64,000 nt of DNA from Salvia splendens (GCF_004379255.2 NC_056040.1:7420257-7484256); one strand, 5' to 3'; counted from the first letter of the stretch, positions 50,301 to 62,820 are shown. Numbers and translations are program-made. Notes: generated from the letters alone by a model not told the origin.

Positions 50301-50486
50301 AAGACCAAAATCCGTAGCAAAACAGCCAAAAAAGAAGTCTTTGAATCGCTGCGAGAATAATCTACACAAACAAAATCAATTCCCGCACGAAAACGGAAAA
50401 GGAAAAGTAAGCACCTGTTGAAGTTGCTCTTGGTAAGTAGAAAGGTTGGCAGCCAATTCTTCGATATTCACCTCTTCGTCTTCCAT
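44314..50486 (-). CDS. SPF30: Tudor-domain survival-of-motor-neuron-related splicing factor 30
   Basis: Eight exons: 50486-50415, 49541-49473, 48891-48769, 46624-46542, 46416-46341, 46067-45882, 45513-45385 and 44478-44314, giving 300 aa. The N-terminus (MEDEEVNIEELAANLSTYQEQLQQ) is coiled-coil-like. A single Tudor domain spans about 98-155 with GTKVQAVWSEDGEWYDATIE and GYYVTYDGWGNKEEV. A basic nuclear signal (KATKRKKIHAFKSK) follows at 204-217, and the conserved tail contains GRKRESIFKSPDDPFGKVGVTGSGKGLTEFQKREKH in pieces. SPF30 (SMNDC1) binds dimethylarginine on Sm proteins and helps recruit the tri-snRNP to the spliceosome. The 2.1-kb intron between exons 3 and 4 has collected nested MITEs and a tandem duplication. 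The donor of exon 3 (GAT, then GTTAGT) is the least certain junction. Confidence 0.92.
46735..47071. repeat. TA-rich microsatellites flanking an AT-rich stretch
   Basis: (TA)n runs at about 46735-46760 and 47048-47071 lie in the large SPF30 intron; the second directly abuts the outer MITE, consistent with Stowaway preference for TA. Confidence 0.7.
47071..47624. mobile_element. Stowaway-like MITE split by a second MITE
   Basis: The left end GTTCATCCGTCCCACAAAAT is answered at the right by the inverted form ending TTTGTGGGATGGAGAAC. Between them, at 47300-47555, sits a complete copy of a different Stowaway family, so the outer element is older. Located in the large SPF30 intron. Confidence 0.7.
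47300..47555. mobile_element. Stowaway MITE nested in an older MITE
   Basis: Ends TACTCCCTCCGTCCGCCATT and, inverted, AATGGCGGACGGAGGGAGTA, bounded by TA. The interior shares TTCGGCACGGGTTTTAAGAA and related blocks with 26456-26708, so both belong to one family. Confidence 0.85.
48061..48349. repeat. Tandem duplication of about 150 bp in an SPF30 intron
   Basis: Copy one (48061-48200) and copy two (48211-48349) both contain AAAGAAGGGCACTTTAAACT, TCATTGACAAAGAATATTAT and ACTCAAGACAACTCATGCA. They differ at scattered positions, so the duplication is not recent. Confidence 0.85.
49797..50005. mobile_element. Stowaway-type MITE in SPF30 intron 1
   Basis: Ends TACTCCCTCCGTCCCAAGGT and, inverted, ACCTTGGGCGGAGAGAGTA, bounded by TA. 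The interior (TGTCACATTTCTTCTTTTG) differs from the other copies, so this is another family. Confidence 0.8.
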
Positions 50487-52367
50487 CTTTTTCTCTACAA
50501 ATTGTACTCAAATTATTCAAACTGGATCGAAGCAATCCCCAATGATGCTAAGGAACAGGATATTAATAAATTCTAATCGAATATTGGAAAAATAACTTGA
50601 AACCCTCGTCTAGGAATGGAGACGTCTGCAGAATACATTTTATATGGGTTATAATATATTATTACCTAATTAAATATCACATTATGCCCCATTGCTTATT
50701 TAGTTCATTCAAACATGATTAAAATTATTTTTTATACTGAATATAAATGTTATAACTCATTTATCTACTATTATATTAACAAAATATAATATACATATAT
50801 ATTAAATATAAAATGAAAGATTAAATTATTATAAAATTATATATTATAAAAATTATTTGTATGAATTAATTGTCAAAGATCAGATCAACCCTACTTGGAT
50901 TGCAGGCTGATCGGATCATAATTTTATTAGACAATAAATTTCCAATACCAACCCTTTGAATTTAATGAGTTTGTTCAGGTAATGTGATTGTGATTTTATC
51001 ATTAAATTTCCAATCCTAACTCTTTTAATTTAATAGGTTATTCGGACTTATTCATGGATTACAGGCTTTACTGACCTTTCATACTTTGAACAATAATAAG
51101 AAAAAGTAGTAAACGCCACAATTGAATTCGATTTTCACATTAGTTCTGGTATGAGTACCAGCAATAAAGACTATAAGGATTTTTTTAAAATTTTAGAGTT
51201 CATATAAAATTCTTAATTGAAAAATAAATTTGAGGAACAACTAATAAAGTTATTCAATAACTGACTTAGGGCATTCACAGGCATTCACAATGGTAACCGA
51301 TCGCGAAGGCCGAGCGATCGGGCACCCCATCGGCGCCGATCGACTCCCATTGTGGAGAGGGAGTCGATCGCCACTCACCAACACCTCTCCCCATGGCCGA
51401 TCATACACCTCAACCGATCCGCCATCGGCTCTCAATCGGCCCCGAGATAGGCCCCCATTGGGGTGCCAGGCCTGATAATCAATTTTTTAAAAATTACTTT
51501 ATTAAATTTCTTCTCCTATTATAAATACCTCACAATCATATTCATTTCACACACCCACATCCTTCTCTACTCACTATTTTTTTAATTTACTTTATTAATT
51601 TTTTCTCTAATTAAAATGTTTTATTGTAATTTTATTGAAATTTGCTTATCATTGTATTTTTTCCCAGTATTGTAATACACCGAAGAATTAATTTATTATA
51701 TATTTTAATTTATAGTATTATTTAGATATTGACATTAAAATAAAAGAAAATAGTGATGATGTGGAAATGAGATATGCCCTGTGAGATGAGCTCTGAGATA
51801 TGCTACTGGAGCGACGTGAGAAAATTGAGATAGACGCTCCGACTTTAAGGCCTCCATTATGAGTGCCAATGACTCGATTAATTCAATCTAATAAACATTT
51901 TGGCACATTTAGTAATCAACCAAATTCGATGTATGTCAATTGTGTTCAAGAAAAAGACCATCTTTCAACATTCAACCGTTGTCAAATCTAGGAAAAAAAA
52001 TAGAATTTGGGGAATTAATTAAGAAAGAGAAGAAAGAAATGACTTGAAATACCTGAATGAGATGCTTAACGGCTCACGCCAATGCTTACATAATCAAGAA
52101 TCGTCATCACACAGCTCTCTCTCGTTGCGAACAACAACAGCAGCACAGCCACAGTGTGTGTACCGCTATCTCCGCCTCTCTCCTGCCGCCGTTAAACAGT
52201 AATGTATTTTATGTTTCAAACATATCTAATTATTTATGTGCATTCAGATATACTGTGTTGTTAAAGTCTCAGTCCAACTTAATCTCACACCAAATCTTTG
52301 CTAAACCCTAAAATAAATTACTAAATTGTTTAATCCATCCCATGTAGCTCCGACTCAGCCGCCAACA
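50487..52367. promoter_or_regulatory. Divergent region between SPF30 and ArgJ genes
   Basis: Holds both promoters and leaders, with an AT-rich half (50640-51250) next to SPF30 and a probable DNA-transposon remnant (about 51268-51872) in the middle. The CT-rich stretch around 52100-52200 probably belongs to the ArgJ leader. Confidence 0.45.
51268..51872. mobile_element. Probable non-autonomous DNA transposon with a GC-rich end
   Basis: The left end GGGCATTCACAATGG-like (with a small duplication of GGCATTCACA) is answered at the right by the inverted CCATTATGAGTGCC. A GC-rich block follows the left end (51295-51475, CGATCGG-type words), then an AT-rich body with a TATAAATA and CACACCC-like leader. 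The target duplication is not clear, so hAT or PIF type cannot be decided. Confidence 0.5.
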
Positions 52368-55300
52368 ATGTCTCTCTACGTTTCTCACCATTTCACCCTC
52401 AAATTCCGCGGACTCAATCAATCCAAGGTTTGCATTTCTATCCGTTCATTCAACTATACTTGTAATGATAGCTATAGGTTCCATGTCTCGTTAATTGATT
52501 ATTTGCTTCTGCATTTATGATTTAATCAATAAATTAGAAAATATGCATTTGTGGATGGTAATCAGACCAGCTATTTTATTGCGCAGATATATTCACCAGC
52601 AGGTAGTTTGAGAATGAATAACTGCAGAGTTTTTGCGACAGTGTCGGTTGGAGAGGACGTGTCGAATTACATACCGGCAGCTCCTATTTTGTTGCCTGAA
52701 GGGCCATGGCATCAAGTTAATAATTAGCGTCAAGTTTTCATTTTTTTTTCTTCCAAGTATTTGGTGCTCTTTCAGTGAGAGGTGTATCTATAAAGGGCTA
52801 GCGCAGGGCTGAATCCCATTGCAAGCCCAAAACGTTTCCCTATACCCTATATATTTATGCTCTAAACACAACTAACCCAACCTAAAATGATTAAAACTAA
52901 TACCTCAATATTTTGGCTTAAATTTTATGTATTGAAGTTTCTCAAACACATCTTATATGGACATTGATATTTTAGTAAAATTTGATGCATCATGCATCCA
53001 AGTGTTAAGTTTTTAGCTCACCATATTATCAAGCTATGGATTCGCCTTGTACATGTATGCAATGTACATGCGTGTATACAGTGTGGTATGTGAGTATGCA
53101 TATTAGCTTCTGTTGTGTGCTCTCTTCTTTTTTCAAAAGCATTGTAGTGTTATCATGCTAGTCATTCATCACATGGGTGCAGTTTTAGTTGTCTACCCAA
53201 ATGGGAGGACTTATGTGTGTCTGCTCCTTACAATCATGGGGAAAATGAATACTTGTGTTTGATTTTTCAGAGTCTAATTCTTTGATTGGTTTGTAAATTT
53301 TACTATTTTATTTTATCAACTTTTTAGGGGAGCCACCGGGTTGGTTGGTTTGGGGTTTATTAATATGGAGATGCTTCTCCTTGAATGTTTCAGAATTCAG
53401 TCCGTATGTGATGCAATGATAGTAAGAATCACTTAATTTTTTATTTATGGCAATGCTGGTGTAGAATTTGAACTAGATAAAGTAGTGCGATATAGACAGA
53501 TAGTTTGGATTTAGTCTATCAATTCTTAAATATTAAAAGGGGATGTTTTTTTTCTTTGCTTCCAAATTGATAATTCACTAAATGGATCTGCTAAGGTGTT
53601 TACGTGTCATTTTAGTTGACCACTAATATGGACTTCAATGTTCCAGATACTGGGTGGAGTTACAGCACCAAAGGGTTTCAAAGCTGCTGGGATATACGGT
53701 GGATTACGTGCAGTGGGAGAGAAGCCTGATCTTGCACTGGTCACTTGCGATGTAGATGCCGTATCTGCAGGTTTGATCTCCTCGTTACTTGTTGGAGATG
53801 TTAGCATTCTTCCATTTAGACTAGTAGACTGTGGTTCATATCATCAAACCAGCATCCCAGTGGGAACCTTGATATACTACAACCTTTTGCTACATCTTTA
53901 AAAAAATTTGGAGTTTGGTTCATTGGTTTCTTAAACATGTGCTTTGTTCTAATACACTACTTAATTATGTAGGCACATTTACAACTAATGTTGTTGCTGC
54001 TGCACCAGTACTATACTGCAAAAACGCACTTGAAAAGTCTGAAACCGTATGTTATTACAACCCTATTTATGTTGGTTGTAGGGGATCTCCAATCTTAGCC
54101 TACAGGCAACAATTTTCATACCTTCCTCTAAATTGTCTAATTCTATCTGTATTTTTCAACTTATGAAATCTTAAAATATAACAAAGGATTAGAAATGACG
54201 AGAAATTAAGACACCAGGAAGAAAACATATCTCCAGATAACTGATGTGTGCCTTCACTTCTTAGGGCCGTGCGGTACTGATAAATGCTGGTCAAGCGAAT
54301 GCAGCGACGGTAATTTTCCTTTCACTACTGCTGTTATACATTAAAACAACATGGTTAAATTTTGGTAAAAGAAAAGGAAATACTCAGCCAGGAAATTTCT
54401 CTATGAGACTTTCAGAAGTTAGATCATTTAGCATAGCAGTGGCTATCTGTACCAATATATGATGGAACTAGTTTTCTTTAAACTTGTTTATAGGGTGATG
54501 CTGGTTATCAGGATGTACTAGACTGTTCTCATGCCCTTGCTGAGGTATCTGTATTTGAGTTTGCCATTCCTCTTATATTTTAATTTTAAAATTAGTCTTT
54601 ATGTATCTAACTTGCAAGAATACAGTTACTGCAACTGAAGCCCGACCAAGTTTTGATTGAATCCACTGGGGTGATTGGTAAACGTATCAAGAAGGTAGAA
54701 ACAATAGTCATGATTATTGGTTATGCTCAATGCATGCATGTATTCACAAATTGTTCAAGATTATAATTAACAATCCAGGTAGCTGCAATTTAGCCACTGG
54801 CCTGGCTAAATGCTATTCTTTCTCACATGCAGGATGCACTTCTTAAGTCACTTCCAGATTTAGTAAATCGTCTGTCGTCAACTATTCAAAGGTAATTCAT
54901 CAGAATAGACCTAATGATAAATGTTAGACTCATAGATATTGTTCCATTTATGCCTCCAGCTCCAGCTACTTTTCTTGACTTGGATGTGAAGATGAGCTTT
55001 CTTTTCATTTCTTCTATCAAAATGCATAGTTGAATCCATTTCATCCTATTTCCTTTGTTTTTAAACTCGATTCCTTTTCCCACATTAAAGTTTCTGCTTT
55101 ATTGTGTGTTTACAGTGCAGATTCTGCTGCTGTAGCAATAACTACCACAGATCTTGTGAGCAAAAGTGTTGCAATAGAATCGAAGGTGTGGAACTCTTTG
55201 TTCATTCATGTGTATACATTGAAGATGTCTTCTTTATTATCTAATCATGATTTATATTGAACTGCTGTTACTGCTCTAGAGTTGAAGTTGACATCTTGAG

Positions 55301-58105
55301 TTGGGGCATTTTGTAGCAATACTAGTGTTGTTAATTTCAATAGTTTGATAGTTTTGAATTTGATGGTTGAGATTTATGATGACGTGTTTCATTACAATCA
55401 TTGTTAGCTTTCCTGTTATTTATTGAAATAGGTTGGAGGAAAACAAGTAAGAATTGGTGGTATGGCAAAAGGTTCTGGGATGATTCATCCTAACATGGCC
55501 ACAATGCTTGGGGTATGTACTTCAGATGTCTTTTTTTTTGTCCTACAAAATTTATAACAAATAATTAATTTACTTATTAGGTTATAACAACCGATGCCTC
55601 AGTTTCAAGTGATGTGTGGCGAAAAATGGTGCGAGTTGCTGTCGGCCGTAGTTTCAATCAAATTACCGTAAGTGTCAAAGTTCGTCCTATATCTTGCTTT
55701 CAGAAGGATTTATCTGCTTGGAATTATGAAGCAATACATGCACTTCTAATATGCACACTAACATATTGTTCATTATGGACGATTCTACATGTATAGTGTT
55801 CACTAACCTATGTAGTCCCTCCATTTCTTGATTCACAGTTGACACATTTGTCTGACAATCGACACATGTGTAGTCTGACAGTTTAACATGTATACTAGTG
55901 TCCATTGTATTGATTAATTAATGCATTGCTTGATGATTTAATGATCTTAAATGAGCTAATGCAATCTACTTAACAGACACACAGACAATCTATTTAATCA
56001 TAACAAGTTAAGACATCTTCTTTTATGTATTAATCAGTACATAACTCTGGAATAAAGTTTAGTTTCTTTTTTCCTAACACTAGTAACTATTGATTGAGAA
56101 AAGCTTGTATTCACTTTTATCCTGCTCGATGCTTTTTGGCAGGTAGATGGAGATACCAGTACTAACGATTGTGTCATTGCTTTGGCTAGTGGCCTTTCAA
56201 GGGCAAGTAAAATATTTTCTCTTGATGATTCTGATGCACAACATTTGCAAGCCTGTCTTGATGTTGTACGTATCTCAATCTTAGTTGGTATCAAATAATC
56301 TCTCTGACTCTCTATTACTATCCAGACTGGGCATATAATGCATCTGAAATTTGTCTGTTATTGTTTCTATCATTAAAAAAATGTGTAAAACTGCAATTAG
56401 ATTAAGGCGCTTGCTTTTTGTAGCTGGGGAAGTTCAGTTTCTATGAATTTCCTGCGCTTATTTGCCAGGGAGGACAAAGCAAAACGGAAGTACCATAGGT
56501 TTGGGGGTCTGTGATGTTTATTTCATGGAACTGGTTTGAACAAAACAGTTCAAATCTATTTACCTAGTTGACATTGCAGTTGACTGATATGAGATCCATT
56601 AGTAGATATGTAATATGTGCTTAATTCTCTAGGTGTGGAACGGTGGATAGTATACACGGTTGATTATTTTATCTCATACATACATTCAAAGATGATCTCA
56701 CTTCCACGTGACATTTTCTAATATCAATTTTGTCAGGTAATGCAAGGTCTTGCTAAGTCAATAGCCTCGGATGGCGAAGGAGCAACGTGTTTGATTGAGG
56801 TGTGCATATTTTCCCAAAACATGTATTCCATCTGCTTCGAAAACCCTTTCCTTGTTACATATGTAGCAGCTAAAAATGAGTATTCTAGTATGAAAGTATA
56901 CTGCTAAGTACTTTGCTAAGAAGAAATAAGGTCTTACCCATTACCCAAGAAGGAATAAGCTCTTACCCATGGGCATAAACTCTTTCGGCTACTGGGCATC
57001 AATCATATGATATAATTTTATAATTAAGATTTTGGAACGGCATCTGCTTCACAAGGCATCAGCAATCTTAAATATAAAATGCTTAGTATCTCATTGAAAG
57101 GTAAAAACACCATTGAAGGCCGAGTCAACTATGTATAATGTCACTGTGGTGCCCTCCTAATATTTTTACACGGGGAGCTATTTGCTTTCTTATGCTTGAA
57201 GTTGGTGTTGACTGACCGAAGTTATGAGAGTCTATAGTCTGTAGATAGCTTCACCGGATTTAACTGAATACAATTTCCAGGTCCAAGTATCAGGGGCGTG
57301 TACAGAAGCCGACGCGGCAAAAGTTGCACGATCTGTGGCTTCTTCTTCATTAACCAAGGCATGATAATATATCTTTCGATGAACTGATTGGAAAATTCTG
57401 ATTAGACTTGGTCAGATGTTAATTTCATTATCCATGTTGTAGGCTGCAGTATATGGCAGGGATCCAAATTGGGGGCGCATAGCTTGTGCTGCTGGTTATG
57501 CTGGAATCCCTTTTGATCAAAATAACCTTCGAATATCACTTGGTGATACTAAATTGATGGAGAAAGGCCAGCCACTGTCATTTGATAGGTAACTTTAAAT
57601 TACCAGAAATTAGGTGGAATTAGAGCCAATCGGCATGTTTTGGACCTTATCTTACAAGCCTCTTCATTTGTGCTCATAAAGAAGCCCCCTTCAAACTGAA
57701 ATTTCTGCTTACTCTGCATGCATATATGTATAGGCTCACAAAAGTTCATCATATTATATAAGCTGATAGGAGTCCTTAAGCAGTCAAGTTTCTTTCCTTT
57801 TTTTGTGATAATAAGCAAAAAAATGTTTCAGGGCCGCTGCTAGTAATTACCTCCAAGAAGCGGGAGAAAGACACGGGACAGTCATAATTCAGATATCTAT
57901 TGGTAACTTTGAGAAATCTGTTTTCTAATTGTTGACGCCATGTTTGGGCATATCAACTATACTATATCATGACCTTGGAACTTTTTTCATTTTCCTTACA
58001 CCATTGTTGCCGTCTAAAATAGGTGATGGTCCGGGTGCTGGACAAGCATGGGGCTGCGATCTCAGCTATGACTACGTGAAGATAAACGCTGAGTACACAA
58101 CTTGA
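52368..58105 (+). CDS. ArgJ: Arginine biosynthesis bifunctional protein ArgJ, chloroplast
   Basis: Glutamate N-acetyltransferase/N-acetylglutamate synthase, which moves acetyl from N-acetylornithine to glutamate in the plastid arginine pathway. Seventeen exons: 52368-52427, 52587-52715, 53647-53770, 53973-54046, 54265-54309, 54494-54544, 54626-54694, 54833-54891, 55116-55185, 55432-55512, 55581-55667, 56143-56265, 56737-56799, 57281-57358, 57443-57588, 57832-57902, 58023-58105, 470 aa. About the first 45 residues look like a transit peptide. The self-cleavage site is in HPNMATMLG, with the new N-terminal nucleophile Thr251. Other family blocks: [69 protein letters not shown] and the final [10 protein letters not shown]. 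Exon 14 uses a GC donor (57359). Frame intact. Confidence 0.95.
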
Positions 58106-60483
58106 GCAGATATACTTTGCGGCTATATTATGGAACAATTTTTCACTCATCAGTTATTCAACTGTAAGATTGGTCTTCCACTCTCTACACAATCACTTTT
58201 CGGGCTCCAGCACTCTGCAACAGTTGGTCGATGGATCATATTGTAATCTGATATTTTTAGCCTGTTGATTTTAGACAATAATTATTTACTAAGTCGTGTA
58301 TTACGGTCTTAATCAGCAACCTCGAAACAAGCAAATTGTAGAAGCAAGTATTTGAATTGTATGTTAGTTTGTTTACTAAATCAGCAGGATCGAATACCTC
58401 CAACTTGGGAGGCAAAACCTACCAATCTTGAAAGTTCAAAACTTCAAACTCAGCCCAATCAGCTGTGGGGAAAAAGACATTATACAACAAATCTTGAAAA
58501 ATCAATCCATGAAATAGGCCACCAAACATATCTCATGCATCTGGGTAGCCAACATCAAAATCTACAGGTATTTTGTTTCAATTTCCCCTCACTTGTATTT
58601 TCTCTGTCGAATTCACAATTCTCTTTTTACCTTATAAGCTCAAGTATTCAACCACTTTTACAATTTACAAGCGTTACATGATATGCAAATATACAATGAT
58701 TTGTTTAATTTAAAGCTGTGGAGTCAGAAGATGAGGTGATATATTAAAAGTTTGAGAGGTGTGTGTGGAGAATAGAATCTGCTTTTAAGTACAGTCTAAA
58801 CACAATGCGAAAAGAAAGGTGATCTACCCCATATATGCTCTCCTCACATATTCCCTTCTCTTTTTCTTTTTCTTTTTTTTTTCAATATTTCAATAGTAAT
58901 TTCTCTTTTTCCTTTACATTTTCCTCCTTTTAAGACAAAGCTGATATATGCAGTGGGAATGTTCTCCATACTGCACACCACCACACTGGTTTCCTGATGA
59001 GCTCTTTGTGTGTCTGTAAGTATACACACACACATATATAAACATGAAGAGAGAGAGAGAGAACAAGATCCAATTGATTTCAGGAGATCTCCTGGAAGGG
59101 GTGGGGTGGTCCCATCTCTTGATGCCAGAACCCCAATAATATGTCCTTTTTTTGACCTGCATTGACTGTGTAATTTTATTCTCCACTAACCAACCAGAGA
59201 CCAAGAAATGGAGAGAGAGAGAGAGATTGAAAATTTGAAATTCTCTTTCCCCTTTTCTTGTGTTTTAGATGGGTGCATGTGGTCCATTCCCCATTCCCTC
59301 TCTAGAGTAAATGTATGAATCAATGGGGGATCCCACAAGCCCAGCAAAAGCAGCCATCATATGATAAAAAATCTTCTTTTTACTACTCATAGAATCCCAT
59401 TACTCCCCTGCCCACATACCCTAGCTCCCTCCCCACTCTCTCTCACATACACTCACATTACATTTATATGGAAACACACATGTGAATGTACATTGTTGTA
59501 TGTGTGTCTTCAATTAACCAACCACACACACACTCTAAACCTGCAAAATGAAATAAAATGATGTTTCTTCATATCATCTCATCTCATCTCATCTTATCAC
59601 ACACACAGTGGTAACCCCACATTAGGGTCTATGCAGATGGACCTAAAAAACCCTAAGCACTCAAACACATTGCATACATCCATCTGTTTCACTTTCCTAT
59701 ATACAATACCCTTTAAAGTGACCACAACCCTTAGCCTCATGTCCCTTGCGTATAACTCATTACAATTTTCAGCTAGCATCATCACATTCTCCACTCAATT
59801 TTGTATCTATCCACAATTAGCTATATATCTAGCATCCACCTCCCATCAAAATCTTGCAAGAAATTGTAAAGTTTTTGTGTTTCTTGATCTTTGATTGATT
59901 AAGTGGAGTACTATGTATAAATAATGTACCTCACCAAGATATCTCCAATCTTGATACTCTTACATTGTTGCATGTAGTATCTGCAAAACTAAATGAATTG
60001 AGTTAACTAAAACCATTTTAGTAAAGGTGTAATTAAGTGGCCACCACTATTAGTTAATCAAGAATTATACTAATGGAACAGGTAGATGTGGGGTTCTCTC
60101 AAATTGATGTAATTGTAAGGTGTCAAAAAAGATTAATTACAGAAACACACACAAATTTTTATATATAGGGGTTGAAGTTGATTGGGCAATACATAGGTTG
60201 TAACTTTCATGTTGTCGGTTTATAGAGAGTGTTGATGCCTTATCGGAAAACGAATAATTGCAATAGCTCTCTTTAATTTATTCCACCTGAAACACCTCAT
60301 CGATCTCTGACAAATACTAGTAAAACATATAAGAAATAAGTATATGTGTTCATGTGTTTGATTAATTACTAATTAATCTTTTTTTCAATTCTGATGAAAA
60401 ATTTAGAAGAAATAAGAAATTAAAGAGATATATATGTACCTGGCAAGAGAAATTGAAATTGAAATTGGAATTTGAAGTAAATC
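58106..60483. other. Intergenic region, ArgJ 3' UTR and probable 3' part of the MIR160 transcript
   Basis: No protein gene seen. Contains GA repeats (about 59049-59063 and 59211-59225) and a CATCT repeat (about 59571-59596). Because MIR160 is read on the - strand, its primary transcript should extend into this stretch. Confidence 0.45.
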
Positions 60484-60606
60484 AAACACATATACGATGT
60501 GTGGATATGCTTGGCTCCTCATACGCCATCCACGGAGGGCCATCGATTTTTTCGGTGAGCTCCACAGATGGCATACAGGGAGCCAGGCATATACGTATAT
60601 GTGTTC
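60484..60606 (-). ncRNA. MIR160: MIR160 precursor hairpin
   Basis: On the - strand, 60589-60569 is the 21-nt mature miR160 (begins TGCCTGGCTCCC, ends TGTATGCCA). On the other arm, 60526-60506 is the usual star strand (begins GCGTATGAGG, ends GCCAAGCATA). The arms pair along the whole duplex with the 2-nt 3' overhangs expected of Dicer-like 1 cuts, and the stem continues outward (ACACATATACG pairs with its inverse at the base). The loop is about 42 nt. miR160 targets the auxin response factors ARF10, ARF16 and ARF17. The promoter should lie at higher coordinates; a TATA-like CTATATTTA on - near 61030-61040 is a candidate. Confidence 0.96.
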
Positions 60607-62634
60607 ATGTGTATTCCATGCACTTCAATTCCTCAAAACTGATTAAACCCAAAAATATGATGAAACAGTGGAAGACAAATGAAGCTGAAAATAGGGCTCA
60701 AGTGGCGCATACACAACACATATATGATAAACATATATATTAAAGAAAGGAAAGATGGATTAAAGAAGAGATTTTGAGAATCAAAATGGGTCCAAACCAA
60801 AGCAAAGATTGATAAACAAATCAAACCCACAAAACCCTTTTCAACAATGAAGCAAAAGCAAAAGAAAACCACACACAAACATTGACAGTAGAGAAGAGAT
60901 ATAATTAAGAGACATAAGCCCTTTAAAAATGGCAAGAAACAAGCATGGCCAAATAACTCAACACAAGAAAAATGGCGCTCCTGATTTCTTGTGGGGGTTG
61001 TAATATTCAATCACAAAAATTTGCCCACTAAATATAGAGATAGATAGGGTGGTGTGGGGTGGGTATGAAGATGAAAAAATAGGGTTATGTTAGTGTCGAC
61101 CCAATTTCCTAAGCTCACTCTTTTGTAGGTTTGAAATTTCCTTTTTCTGGGTCGTAAAGTAAAGCTTGCTTTTCTCTTCTGAATCTACTTTGTCTCGGAG
61201 TGTTTGGACGACATGGATTCCTCATCTATATACTTTTTTTTTAATTTAGATTTATAGGAGTAGTATATATGATTAGAACATATTTGGGAATAAATAAACG
61301 ATAAATGAAAGTGGGATTAGGTACCAATACCATATATATTTCTGCCTTTATTTTGTTTCCCGAAATAATATAAATACTTTTGTCTTAAATAAATATCGTT
61401 TTATAAACCCTTTTTGCCATTTTTATGTCTCGTTTCAATTTTTTTTTTCAATTAGGGTTTCTATTATATCTTTGATTTTATTCCCATTTTTGTGTGTTGA
61501 TATGTTGTCCTAAACACGCAGTGGCTAAATCTATGTTTTAGGGTTTGTGATAAATCTATGCCACTTTGGTGTAACTGATTTATAACTGTACTTGGATTCA
61601 CCTAACTAATCCGTTTTACATGGAAAGAGCAAAGACCAAATGAGAGTTTGGTTTTGCAACTTTCATTTTCCCCTACCTTTGATGCTATTTAATTCCCACT
61701 TGTCCTGCTCATTCCCAACCTACATCTAGTATAACAAATTTAATTAATTAATTTCATAAATCCATGTCATGTGGATGTAGCTAGCTATTAGTGATATCTA
61801 ATGTCTTGTTACATGTTCACTACTTATTTTTTATTAGCACAATATTTGGAAATTAAGTTTTGGAAAGAAGAGAACATTGACATAATTTAATTACAAGGTA
61901 ATTTCGAATGCCTAATTTAACTCGAAAGAAATCTGTCATCATATGGAGATGGTTTGTTTCCCACCAAATACACACAATGGGATCCATAAGAAGAAGATTG
62001 CAAACCCTATCTTTGTCCCCACCTAATCCTATCATCTTCAACATCAAGTCAAGGTGAGATTAACTAGAACTTTAATTTTTTCCAACCATATATTACAAGT
62101 TTACAACTAAATAAAGATGAAGATTATGTGGGTAGATAACTCATTTTGTCTCTTTGAAATAAATCTACACGTGAGACTCATCATCCCACATCAACCAGCA
62201 ATCATTAGTTTTATAGGTTACCAATTTTTTCCTGAAAAAAGACTATAATTTTGAGCAAACATGTAACAATTGAAAGGTCATATTATATTTATGTAAGTGT
62301 TGAGTTATTTTATAGAGTAGCCACAAGGTGTAAACAATAATAATTTGACATAATGTTTCAAGTGGCCAAAAAACAAAAAATAAGATTGAGCACTATGGAG
62401 AAACCGAAAAATCTAGAAGAAAAATTAGACTACCAATTTTTATTGTTTTTTTGGTTGGTATTTGTTTAGGGACCTAGAAATGGAATGTTATCTATATTCA
62501 CTACCAAGTTCCACGTGTGCAATGATGGGATGCATTGTCATCATGCAAGCTTAATTCATGTTAGTAATTTTCACCTCTTTTTCTCACATCTAATAAATTG
62601 TGATTGGACCAAAATTAAATTATTAGTATGATTT
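60607..62634 (-). promoter_or_regulatory. Upstream region of MIR160
   Basis: AT-rich sequence with no protein gene; should hold the MIR160 promoter. Only the TATA-like motif near 61030 is suggestive; auxin-response or other elements were not resolved. Confidence 0.35.
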
Positions 62635-62809
62635 TTTTTGGTTTGATCACATGTGTATCGAATCCGGCTTTGACGAAATCCAACTAATCCTACTCGACCG
62701 AGTTTGCGGATTAAGACCGAAAGTTTCTCAACAGGTGGCGAGGTTTGAACTCGTGACCTCAAGGTCACCACAACTCCTTGCTGCCAACTGCGCTACGACC
62801 CATTGGTGC
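62635..62809 (-). mobile_element. tRNA-derived SINE with 11-bp target duplication
   Basis: Read on the - strand it begins near 62809 with a tRNA-like head: box A TAGCGCAGTTGG (about 62797-62786) and box B-like GAGTTCAAACC (about 62753-62743). A tRNA-unrelated body follows and it ends in a run of A (62642-62635). TAGTATGATTT occurs on both sides, at 62624-62634 and 62810-62820, a clean target duplication. About 175 bp, transcribed by RNA polymerase III from its internal promoter if active. Confidence 0.85.
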
Positions 62810-62820
62810 TAGTATGATTT

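Noticed and set aside
58844..59561. Short ORFs among GA/CT and CA repeats
   Set aside because: Low-complexity translation only; no start context, intron structure or conservation visible.
62740..62806. Possible tRNA gene on the minus strand
   Set aside because: A and B boxes are present, but no full cloverleaf is evident, a non-tRNA body and A tail follow, and the whole is flanked by a target duplication; it is a SINE.
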